Origin: Thioalkalivibrio nitratireducens
Lineage (GTDB): Bacteria > Pseudomonadota > Gammaproteobacteria > Ectothiorhodospirales > Ectothiorhodospiraceae
Reading direction: 5' to 3'
Length of the DNA stretch: 17,977 nt
Assembly: GCA_011390385.1 (NCBI GenBank)
Contig: JAABSN010000063.1
Span: 1-17,977 of the forward strand
Shown: in pieces, positions 6,940 through 14,306 of the stretch
Position numbering within the stretch: position 1 is the first letter of the stretch
Layout: each line of letters begins with the position of its first letter
Notes under the pieces: generated by a model
Database searches by the model: none
The model's input: only the letters and a program-made list of their open reading frames with translations
Told to the model about the DNA's origin: nothing
Position numbers and translations under genes: made by a program

Positions 6940-7039
6940 GAACGGATTCTCCTTTGATGTTGGAATCGAGTTTGTGAGCTCGAAGTTCGACTGGGCGGTG
7001 TGCTCCCGCGACGGCGTCTGAAGTTGGATCGATCGCGCA

Positions 7040-8530
7040 TCAGCGGCCTCGCTTTCCGAACAAGCCGCCGAGGATTCCGCGGGAAAAGCTCCGAGTCAGC
7101 TCGCGGCCCAGCGTCGAGCCGATCGAGCGCAGGGTCGACTTGAGCATGGCTTCACCGGCCGATTGACGGTTCGAGCGCCGGCTTGATGGTGTGCGCGTTC
7201 GCTCGGCTTCCTTCTCCTCGCGTTCTGCAGCTGCCGCCGCTTCGGCAGCGGCGGCAGCCTGTCTCGCCAGCATCTCGTGCGCGGATTCGCGATCGACCGC
7301 CTGGTCGTACTTTGGACCCACGGGCGAGCGTGAGCGAACCGCAGCACGCTCTTCGTCCGAGAGCACGCCCATCCGGCAACGCGGCGGGGCAATCAGCGCC
7401 CGGTCGACCGGTTGAGGCACGCCCTTGTCGGCCAGCATCGAGACCAGCGCTTCGCCGACGCCGAGCGTCGTGATGGCCTGTTCCACGTCGATGGCCGGGT
7501 TGGGCACGAAGGTTTCGGCCGCGGCACGCACCGCCTTCTGGTCGCGCGGCGTGAAGGCCCGCAGTGCGTGCTGGACCCGATTGCCGAGCTGGCCCAGCAC
7601 TTCGTCCGGCACATCGTCGGGATTCTGGCTGCAGAAATAGACGCCGACGCCCTTGGAGCGGATCAGCCGGACCACCTGCTCGACCCGATCCAGCAGCGCC
7701 GGTGGACAGTCGTCGAACAGCAGGTGGGCCTCGTCGAAGAAGAACACCAGTTTCGGCTGGTCGAGGTCGCCGACTTCGGGCAATTGTTCGAACAGCTCCG
7801 ACAACAGCCACAAGAGGAAGCTGGAGTAGAGCCTGGGTTTCAGGATCAGTTGCTCGGCCGAAAGCACGTTGATGACACCCCGGCCGGCAAGGTCCTGGCG
7901 CATGAGATCGTCGAGCACCAGCGCCGGCTCTCCGAAGAACTGTTCGGCGCCGTCGGCCTCGAGCCGGAGCAGCGCACGCTGGATGGCGCCGATGCTGGAG
8001 GTGTGGACGAGCCCGTACTCGGTGCTGATCTCCTTGCGATTCTCGGCGACGTGATTGAGAAGCGACCGCAGGTCCTTGAGGTCGAGCAGCAACAGCCCGT
8101 TCTCGTCCGCGACCCGAAACGCGACGTTGAGCACGCCTTCCTGGGTGTCGTTGAGTTCCAGCATCCGGGCCAGCAGCACCGGGCCGATTTCGGTGATTGT
8201 GGTGCGGACCGGGTGCCCGAGCCTGCCCCACAGATCCCAGAGCACAACCGGGCTGGGGGCCTGCGCATAGTTCTCGATCCCGATGATTTCGATGCGCTCG
8301 TCGATCTTCGGATGCGGGCTGCCGGCCGCGGCCAAACCGGCGATGTCGCCCTTGGCGTCGGCCATGAAGACCGGGACACCCATGCGCGAGAAGCCTTCGG
8401 CCAGCACCATCAGCGTGACCGTCTTGCCGGTTCCGGTCGCACCGGCCACCAGGCCATGTCGATTGGCGTAGCGTCCGAGCAGATGAATCTGCGATTCGCC
8501 CTTGCCGACGAGGATCGATGGGTTGCTCAC
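7040..8530 (-). CDS. yjgR: YjgR-like HerA-family ATPase (DUF853)
   Basis: A protein of 496 residues from GTG 8528-8530. This start follows GGACGGAG with a 7-nt spacer and gives the short N-terminus (MSNPSILVGKGESQIHLLG) seen in relatives; an upstream TTG at 8572 is less likely. Walker A is GATGTGKT at about 30-37, followed by VPVFMADAKGDIAGL. Walker B is LVFFFDEAHLL at about 261-271. YFCSQNPDDVPDEVLGQLGN from about 298, then ALRAFTPRDQKAVR, is the family hallmark. Residues about 423-446 are an Ala/Glu-rich helix, and the basic C-terminus ends ILGGLFGKRGR. The family is related to HerA/FtsK pump ATPases; its role in the cell is not established. It is probably transcribed with the YidB-like gene. 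Confidence 0.9.
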   Translation of the reverse strand: MSNPSILVGKGESQIHLLGRYANRHGLVAGATGTGKTVTLMVLAEGFSRMGVPVFMADAKGDIAGLAAAGSPHPKIDERIEIIGIENYAQAPSPVVLWDLWGRLGHPVRTTITEIGPVLLARMLELNDTQEGVLNVAFRVADENGLLLLDLKDLRSLLNHVAENRKEISTEYGLVHTSSIGAIQRALLRLEADGAEQFFGEPALVLDDLMRQDLAGRGVINVLSAEQLILKPRLYSSFLLWLLSELFEQLPEVGDLDQPKLVFFFDEAHLLFDDCPPALLDRVEQVVRLIRSKGVGVYFCSQNPDDVPDEVLGQLGNRVQHALRAFTPRDQKAVRAAAETFVPNPAIDVEQAITTLGVGEALVSMLADKGVPQPVDRALIAPPRCRMGVLSDEERAAVRSRSPVGPKYDQAVDRESAHEMLARQAAAAAEAAAAAEREEKEAERTRTPSSRRSNRQSAGEAMLKSTLRSIGSTLGRELTRSFSRGILGGLFGKRGR

Positions 8531-8856
8531 CAGTACACTCCGTCCTTTGGAATGCAGGATGGTAACCTGCAAACTGACTCGCCCGGATAATTGATGAAGC
8601 CGACTGCTGCGACACCACCAGCGCCCGCATCCACGGCGTTTGGCTCGGTCGCCAACTCCCCCCGGCTACAGCGCCTGGCGGCGCCTCGCGACGTCGATTC
8701 ATGACTTATCCAGCCCGGGTGAACTCGCTGCGCCCCACGCTGCGCGCCCCGAGTCACCTGCATGTCTGCGGGTTCAGCGATACCATCCAGTATTGATTCC
8801 CTAAATTTTCAGAGATGCCGCCCGCGCGGATCGCGACGGCCGTTCACGGAGTGGTT
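8531..8856. other. Intergenic region between divergent yjgR and ndh
   Basis: About 326 bp with no convincing gene. Short open frames on both strands lack ribosome sites and resemble nothing known to me. The only AT-richer stretch (about 8792-8813) lies shortly before ndh and may hold its promoter, but I cannot pick -35 and -10 boxes with confidence. Confidence 0.5.
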
Positions 8857-10146
8857 ATGGAAAGAGTCGTCATCATCGGTGGTGGGGCCGGCGGGATCGG
8901 GCTGGCGACGCGGCTCGGACGCAAGCTCGGTCGTCGTGATCGTGCCCACATCACGCTGGTCGATCGCAGCGAGTCGCATCTCTGGAAGCCGCTGCTTCAC
9001 GAGCTGGCGACCGGTGCACTGGACGAGGGCATTGACGCGATCAGCTTTCGAGGGCATGCGCGAGCCAACGGTTACCACTTCCAGCAGGGTGCGCTGGCCG
9101 ACATTGATCGTGAAAGACGCGAGGTGATCCTGGCCAGCCTCTACGACGGCAAGCGCCAGCTGCTGCCTCGCCGACGAATCCCGTATGACTACCTGGTCAT
9201 TGCCATCGGCAGCGTCTCGAATGACTTCGGCATTCCCGGCGTCAGCGAGCACTGCGTCTTTCTCGACGATGCGCAGCAGGCCCTGGCTTTGCGGACCGAG
9301 TTGCGGAATCGCTTCCTGCGTTATGCCAGCCAGGATGACCCGGACCGGCCGATCCAGATTGCCGTGATCGGCGGCGGCGCGACGGGCGCGGAACTGGCCG
9401 CAGAGATGCATCATGCGGTCGATCAGTTGCGCGGCTTCGGCTTTCACATCAATCCCGGCTTGTTCGACGTCACGCTGATCGAGGCCGAAGAGCGGATTCT
9501 GCAACACCAGTATCGGCCCGAGATTGCCGAATCGGTTGGAAGGCAGCTTGAGCGGATCGGCGTCAAGGTGCGTACCGGCATGCGCGTGGTGCGCGTCGGA
9601 CCCGAACTGGTGCGCTTCGAGGAGGGTGACCCGGTGGCGGCCGAGATCGTCATCTGGGCCGCCGGGATCAAGGCGCCGGACGTGCTCTCGGAGATCGGTG
9701 GCCTGGAGACCAACCATGTCAACCAACTGGTGATCCGGCCGACCTGTCAGACCACAAGGGATGACCGGATTTTCGCAATCGGTGATTGCAGTGCCCTGGC
9801 GCAGGCCGATGGCAGCCTGGTGCCGCCGCGGGGCCAGGCGGCGCGGCAGGAAGGGCACCTGGTCGCGGCCAACATCCGGATGATGTTGAACGGTCAGCCG
9901 CCGCGCAAGGAATATGTCTACCGGGACCTCGGGGCACTGGTCAACCTGGCCAACGTGCACACCGAGGGCAACCTGTTCTCGTTCCTCGGCGGCGGGCTCA
10001 AGGTGAAGGGTCGAATTGCCCGGCTGACCTACGTCTCGCTGTACCGGCGCCACCTGATCGAGGTCTTCGGTCCGTTTCGAGGTTTGCTGATGCTGGGGCT
10101 CAAGGCCCTGAATCGCTGGATTCGGCCACACCTGAAGCTGCATTGA
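8857..10146 (+). CDS. ndh: Type II NADH:quinone oxidoreductase (NDH-2)
   Basis: A protein of 429 residues, normal for NDH-2. It oxidises NADH and reduces quinone at the inner face of the cytoplasmic membrane without pumping protons. ATG 8857 follows GGAG with a 5-nt spacer; an earlier in-frame start at 8815 lacks one. VVIIGGGAGGIGLATRLG (about 4-21) is the FAD-binding Rossmann motif. IAVIGGGATGAELAAEM (about 168-184) is the NADH-binding motif, and the acidic end of the next strand (TLIEAEERIL) favours NADH over NADPH. FAIGDCSAL (about 306-314) is the second FAD motif, and ARQEGHLVAANI sits at the quinone-site position. The C-terminus (FRGLLMLGLKALNRWIRPHL) is an amphipathic helix suited to membrane attachment. 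It is convergent with the DUF6122 gene. Confidence 0.93.
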   Translation: MERVVIIGGGAGGIGLATRLGRKLGRRDRAHITLVDRSESHLWKPLLHELATGALDEGIDAISFRGHARANGYHFQQGALADIDRERREVILASLYDGKRQLLPRRRIPYDYLVIAIGSVSNDFGIPGVSEHCVFLDDAQQALALRTELRNRFLRYASQDDPDRPIQIAVIGGGATGAELAAEMHHAVDQLRGFGFHINPGLFDVTLIEAEERILQHQYRPEIAESVGRQLERIGVKVRTGMRVVRVGPELVRFEEGDPVAAEIVIWAAGIKAPDVLSEIGGLETNHVNQLVIRPTCQTTRDDRIFAIGDCSALAQADGSLVPPRGQAARQEGHLVAANIRMMLNGQPPRKEYVYRDLGALVNLANVHTEGNLFSFLGGGLKVKGRIARLTYVSLYRRHLIEVFGPFRGLLMLGLKALNRWIRPHLKLH

Positions 10147-10173
10147 TTCTCCGTGCCGGTGGTATCGAGCCGA

Positions 10174-10512
10174 TCAGCAGTCGATCCAGTCCAATGCCAT
10201 ATGGATCAGCAACCCCAGGCCGATGAGATGGACGAGGCGCGCCCGCCCGCTCGATGCATTGGTTCCGGTGAACGGGCGCATCAACAGTGGGAGCAGAAAC
10301 AGTCCCGCGTAGAGGCCGATGGCCGGCAACGTGTGTAACGGGTGGAAGCCGATCGAACAGCGCTCCGGATCGTAGATCGGGTCGGCCAGCAGATGATCGA
10401 CATCGACGATCATCGTGGCGACCAGGATCAGCGCTGCATTCGTCCAGCGCGCGCGGTAGAAGACCCGGGCTACGAGCAGCGGCACGATGAAGTGCAGGGC
10501 AATATGACTCAT
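10174..10512 (-). CDS. DUF6122 family membrane protein
   Basis: A protein of 112 residues and mostly hydrophobic, with about four membrane helices. Family-typical signatures are MSHIALHFIVPLLVARVFYR at the start, MIVDVDHLLADPIYDPERCS with IGFHPLHTLPAIGLY in the middle, and LLIHMALDWIDC at the very end. The conserved His and Asp residues within helices (HF, DVDH, FHPLH, HMALDWID) resemble the metal-binding layout of YdjM/LexA-regulated membrane hydrolases, but no activity is established. ATG 10510-10512 has no strong ribosome site. It ends 27 bp from the ndh stop, convergent. The opposite side faces the diguanylate cyclase gene. Confidence 0.85.
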   Translation of the reverse strand: MSHIALHFIVPLLVARVFYRARWTNAALILVATMIVDVDHLLADPIYDPERCSIGFHPLHTLPAIGLYAGLFLLPLLMRPFTGTNASSGRARLVHLIGLGLLIHMALDWIDC

Positions 10513-10586
10513 TCAGCGTTACTTCATCACCCGGCCTTCGGAGCGGGTTGCCTGCCGAATTCTCTGAACGGAGTCACAGATTGAAG

Positions 10587-10614
10587 TTGCATTTTTTGAC
10601 CACATGCGGATAAT
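10587..10614 (+). promoter_or_regulatory. Possible promoter for the diguanylate cyclase gene
   Basis: GATAAT (10609-10614) matches the -10 consensus at 5 of 6 positions; TTGCAT (10587-10592) is a poor -35 at a 16-bp spacing. It lies in the AT-richest part of the 226-bp gap between the divergent genes at 10512 and 10739. Nothing else is evident in that gap. Confidence 0.3.
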
Positions 10615-10738
10615 CTCATCAATCTGCCATCGATTGGCGTCGGTCGGCATATCGACGCGATCTCATCGCGGCCGATTTCGCAAAGGCATTCAGGGCACGG
10701 CGTGACACGTCGTTGGGGAGGCGAGGTGAAAGACTGAG

Positions 10739-12466
10739 ATGGAGCGGGCAAACCCGGATTCGCTGCAGCGGTCGATTCGCGGCATTATTGATCGCGTTCC
10801 TGGGGTCCTGTACGAATGCGTGGTCAAGCCCGACGGTAGCTGGGCTTTCAGCTTTCTGGGCGGCGGAACGCAGGAACTTTTCGGTTGCTCCGCGGAAGCG
10901 CTCTATGCGCAGCCCGAACGCCTGCATGCCTTGATCATCGACCAGGATCGGGATGCGGCGCTGGCCGCATTTACCGAAGCGCATGAAAAGCAAGCGTATC
11001 TGCATCACGATTTTCGAATCTCGAAGACGACTGGCTCGTTGTCCTGGGTACGCGTTCAGGCCGTTGCGTCTCGTGAGCGTGGCGGAGAAATTCACTGGCA
11101 CGGAATCTTCAATGATGTCAGCGCGGAGAAACAAGCGGGGGAAGCAATTCGAGCCAAAGAGAAGAAGTATCGTAACCTCATCAATCACCTGAGTTCCGCC
11201 GTGGTGATCCACGGTCCGGATACAGAAATCCAGATGACAAACAAGGAAGCCGAGCGTCTACTTGGGGTTCGTCATGATGAAATCACGGGGAAGTCAGCAA
11301 TCGGTGGCGATTGGTCGTTTGTCCGAGAGGACGGTTCTTCCATGCCTGTCAACGAGTTTCCGGTCAATCGCGTCATTGACAGCGGGAAGCCGATCAGGAA
11401 CCTGATAGCCGGCATCAATCGTCCGGATGCCTCTCGCCGAGCATGGGTATTGGTCAACGCCTATCCCGAGTGGAATGAGAGCGGCACGCTGGATGCTGTT
11501 GTCGTCACCTTTATCGATCTGACGGAAAGAGTCCGGCTGGAAAAGAGAACGCGCAAGAATGAGCATCTTGTCCGGTCAATCCTGGACACGCTACCTGAAA
11601 GTATCGTAGTGCTTGATCATAGCGGGACGATCATCAGTGTAAATGCGGCCTGGAGGCGCTTGGCGGAGATCAACGCGGCCGATGCCGAGACCGCCAACCC
11701 CATCGGTGTCAACTATGAAAGCGTCTGCCGCGAAATCCGTCAGTCTGAGGAACAGGCCTCCGCCATGGCAGCGTGGAATGGGATCAGTGCGGTTCTGGAA
11801 GGCGATCAGGAGCAGTTTGTCACCGAGTACTGCTGCACCACGAATGAAAGTGAGCGCTGGTTTCGGCTGCGCGTGATGCCATTGGGTTCCGCGCCCGATC
11901 GCGGTGCAGTGATTGCGCATGAAGATATTACTTCATCGAAGGAACTGGAGTGCTCGCTGCGATCCCTGTCGGCCACCGACGATTTGACCGGGCTCTTCAA
12001 TAGACGACACTTCTTCAATGAACTCGGCAAGGAGCTTGAACGTATCAAGCGGCATGCGCTTTCCGAATCTGCTTTGCTGATGGTAGACCTTGATCGCTTC
12101 AAGAAAATCAACGACCGGTACGGCCACGCTGCTGGTGATCATGCGCTTCGGCATATCGCCGAACTGTTCAGAGAAGCCATTCGGCGGGCCGACTGCGTGG
12201 GCCGCATTGGTGGGGAGGAGTTTGCGATCTTGTTGAGTGGCGCCGACTCCTCCGCGGCCACGGAATTTGCCGAGCGCCTGCGCAAGCGCGTGCAGTCGAG
12301 TCCGGCGTTCTATGAGGGGGTTAGCATCCCGATAACGATCAGCGTTGGCGTCAACGAAATCAAGTCGGAAACGAACGCTGTAGAGAGAGTGCTCAAGGGC
12401 GCCGACCAGGCACTCTACCGGGCGAAGAAAGCCGGCCGAAATCGCGTAATGGCCGTCCAGAACTGA
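10739..12466 (+). CDS. Diguanylate cyclase with three PAS domains (PAS-PAS-PAS-GGDEF)
   Basis: A protein of 575 residues that would make cyclic di-GMP from two GTP. There is no signal peptide or membrane helix, so it should be cytosolic. Residues about 8-130 are a PAS domain with PAC-like end (WHGIFNDVSAEKQ). About 140-265 are a second (VVTFIDLTERVRLEKR). About 272-402 are a third (IVVLDHSGTIISVNAAWRRL, VIAHEDITSSKELE). SATDDLTGLFNRRHF (411-425) opens the GGDEF domain; VDLDRFKKINDRYGHAAGD binds substrate and metal. The active-site loop is GGEEF (491-495). RRAD at 482-485, five residues before it, is the RxxD product-inhibition site. Both signatures are intact, so activity is likely. The sensed signals are unknown. 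ATG 10739 follows GAGGTGA at a 9-nt spacing. Confidence 0.92.
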   Translation: MERANPDSLQRSIRGIIDRVPGVLYECVVKPDGSWAFSFLGGGTQELFGCSAEALYAQPERLHALIIDQDRDAALAAFTEAHEKQAYLHHDFRISKTTGSLSWVRVQAVASRERGGEIHWHGIFNDVSAEKQAGEAIRAKEKKYRNLINHLSSAVVIHGPDTEIQMTNKEAERLLGVRHDEITGKSAIGGDWSFVREDGSSMPVNEFPVNRVIDSGKPIRNLIAGINRPDASRRAWVLVNAYPEWNESGTLDAVVVTFIDLTERVRLEKRTRKNEHLVRSILDTLPESIVVLDHSGTIISVNAAWRRLAEINAADAETANPIGVNYESVCREIRQSEEQASAMAAWNGISAVLEGDQEQFVTEYCCTTNESERWFRLRVMPLGSAPDRGAVIAHEDITSSKELECSLRSLSATDDLTGLFNRRHFFNELGKELERIKRHALSESALLMVDLDRFKKINDRYGHAAGDHALRHIAELFREAIRRADCVGRIGGEEFAILLSGADSSAATEFAERLRKRVQSSPAFYEGVSIPITISVGVNEIKSETNAVERVLKGADQALYRAKKAGRNRVMAVQN

Positions 12467-12507
12467 AGGGGTTGTCCTCGATGCTGCGCTGGCTGTGAGC
12501 TGACCGC

Positions 12508-12783
12508 TCAGTCTTCGGTCGGTGCCATTGCTGGTTTCAGCATCTCGGTCAGCTCTTCAAAGACTGTCGCTGTCCGGTCCCGTGTTCCTCGATCAGGTCG
12601 ACGACGGCGTCGATATCAACTTGTTTGGTGACATCGAGCCGGATGGCAGTGATGTTCGCGATCGCGTCGAGCGCTTTGAGATCTTCCGCTTTGCGCGCAT
12701 CGGCGTAGACGTGATGCCCGGCCTCGGTCAGCGTCTCGACCAGGTTGCGACCGATGCCGGGCGAAGAATGTCTCTGTATTCAT
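12508..12783 (-). pseudogene. Remnant of a short-chain dehydrogenase/reductase (SDR)
   Basis: On the minus strand, 12763 down to 12549 encodes GIGRNLVETLTEAGHH, then VYADARKAEDLKALDAI, then ITAIRLDVTKQVDIDAVV and DLIEEHG. That is the N-terminal third of a classical SDR: end of the Gly-rich NAD(P) motif, second strand with Arg, and the LDVT motif. It then runs into a stop at 12549-12551. In another frame, the adjoining bases down to the TGA at 12508-12510 encode VFEELTEMLKPAMAPTED, which looks like an SDR C-terminus. The middle, including the catalytic Tyr-x3-Lys, is missing, and the start is garbled: ATG 12783 is out of frame and the first Gly motif is altered. It cannot make a working enzyme. 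Confidence 0.65.
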
Positions 12784-12866
12784 GCCCGACGCCCCTGCCA
12801 TTGGTCCCATTTACCTTCGCGCGACGACGTGGCAGATTAGCCCGAAAGACAACGTGGGAAGAAATC

Positions 12867-14018
12867 ATGGGTCAGACGCGCAGGGACGTATTGAAGGCCG
12901 GAGGCCTCGGCCTGGGCACATTCGCGCTTTCCGGACTGAGTGCCGGTTGGCTGACGCAGGCGCATGCCGCCGTGCCGAGAGCGGACCGTCCGCTGAAGCT
13001 CCTGATCCTCGGCGGCACCGGATTTACCGGCCCGTTCCAGGTTCGCTACGCGCTGGCTCGGGGCCACGAGGTCACGATCTTCAATCGCGGCAGCCGTTCG
13101 CTGGACTGGCCCGGTCCGGTCGAGGAGCTGGTCGGGGATCGAAACGAGAGCAACCTGGAGGCACTGGAAGGCCGGACGTGGGACGTGTGCATCGACAACC
13201 CGACGACGCTGCCATTCTGGGTCCGGGATGCCGGGCAGGTGCTGCAGGGCAAGGTCGGTCATTACGTGTTCACGTCGACGCTGTCGGTCTACGCCTCCAA
13301 TGCCGATCCCGGTGCCGACGAATCTTCCGCCCGACTCGAGTACTCTGGCGAAGACCCGATGGCCGAGACCATCGAGACCCTGCGCGCCGATCCGGGCAGA
13401 CTGTATGGACCCCTCAAGGCCGAGTCCGAGCGCGAAGTCGCACGCTGGTTCCCGGAGCAGCACACCATCGTTCGACCGACGCTGATCGTCGGTCCCGGCG
13501 ACCGCACCGACCGGTTCACGTACTGGCCGCTTCGCATGGCCCGGGGCGGGTCGGTGCTGGCACCGGGGGATGGCAGCGACCCGGTGCAGATCATCGATGC
13601 GCGCGATCTTGCCGAGTGGACGGTGCGGCAGGCCGAGGCGCAGACCGGCGGCGCCTACAACGCCGCCGGCCCGGATTACCGGATGAACTTCGACGCGATG
13701 CTGCACGGCATCCGTGCGGTCACCGGCAAGGCCGCCGAACTGGTCTGGGTGCCGGCCGACTTTCTCAGGGAGGAGGGCCTGCAACCGTGGTCCGACATGC
13801 CGGTCTGGATTCCGCACGAAGGCGAGTATGCGGGCTTCAGCACCTGGTCGAATGCCAGGGCCGTTGCCGCCGGACTGACGTTCCGGCCCTTTGCCGATAC
13901 GGTGTCGGCGACGCTGGACTGGTTCCGCGATCAACCGGCAGAACGCCAGGCAGAAATCCGTGCCGGCATCAGTGCGGGGCGCGAGGCCGAAGTGCTTGCG
14001 GCATGGCAGGCCGCCTGA
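12867..14018 (+). CDS. Tat-exported NAD-dependent epimerase/dehydratase-like protein
   Basis: A protein of 383 residues. ATG 12867 follows GGGAAGAA. Residues 1-35 are a twin-arginine signal (TRRDVLKAGGLGLGTFALSG, ending AHAA), so the protein should be exported already folded. LLILGGTGFTG (about 45-55) is the NAD(P)-binding motif and VTIFNRGSRSLDWPG the second strand. HYVFTSTLSVYAS and YGPLKAESE supply the extended-SDR Ser/Thr and Tyr-x3-Lys catalytic residues. RPTLIVGPGDRTDRFTYW and VQIIDARDLAEWTV are typical of epimerase-like SDRs near the isoflavone-reductase/CSP41 type. The substrate is unknown. Tat export suggests that NAD(P) is bound before transport; that is inference. It is transcribed alone, downstream of the antisense SDR remnant. 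Confidence 0.85.
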   Translation: MGQTRRDVLKAGGLGLGTFALSGLSAGWLTQAHAAVPRADRPLKLLILGGTGFTGPFQVRYALARGHEVTIFNRGSRSLDWPGPVEELVGDRNESNLEALEGRTWDVCIDNPTTLPFWVRDAGQVLQGKVGHYVFTSTLSVYASNADPGADESSARLEYSGEDPMAETIETLRADPGRLYGPLKAESEREVARWFPEQHTIVRPTLIVGPGDRTDRFTYWPLRMARGGSVLAPGDGSDPVQIIDARDLAEWTVRQAEAQTGGAYNAAGPDYRMNFDAMLHGIRAVTGKAAELVWVPADFLREEGLQPWSDMPVWIPHEGEYAGFSTWSNARAVAAGLTFRPFADTVSATLDWFRDQPAERQAEIRAGISAGREAEVLAAWQAA

Positions 14019-14306
14019 TTTGCGTCAATGCATCGAAGTCGTCGATCCGCCGCGCGGCTTCGGGGTGCGCTGTGGTTTGAACGCTTCGCGTGGGCCGGTC
14101 TTGCCACCTGCTTCCGCACGAACGCTCGGTGCCTGTGCATGAATCGGCCGACCGTTTGCGCTGACCCGGCTCGGAACAGCGGGTCGGGATGATTTCCGCG
14201 ATAATCATGAAAGATTATGAAAAATAGTTAAATCAACGAGTTGCATGTAGCGCGAGTCGGATTCATCGTGCATGCTCCAGCGTCGGCAAGACGATGACCT
14301 GAAGCC
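14019..14306. other. Intergenic region before the large exported protein
   Basis: 288 bp without a gene I can defend. GACCCG (14163-14168) and CGGGTC (14180-14185) form a small stem. ATAATC (14201-14206) and GATTAT (14213-14218) form a short AT-rich inverted repeat, followed by an AT-rich run to about 14235. That run is the likeliest promoter or operator zone for the gene at 14307. No clear -35/-10 pair is visible. Confidence 0.4.

Noticed and set aside
8809..10143. 444-codon open frame antisense to ndh
   Set aside because: It mirrors ndh codon for codon, has no ribosome site or recognisable domain, and its composition is that of a GC-rich antisense frame.
12837..13934. 365-codon open frame antisense to the Tat-exported epimerase-like gene
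   Set aside because: The plus strand has a Tat signal and catalytic motifs; the antisense product matches nothing and has no plausible start.
14024..14200. Minus-strand reading KTGPREAFKPQRTPKPRG with a stop, resembling the basic tail of an RNA helicase
   Set aside because: There is no start codon and no helicase core nearby; low-complexity basic tails occur by chance in GC-rich DNA, so a gene remnant cannot be supported.
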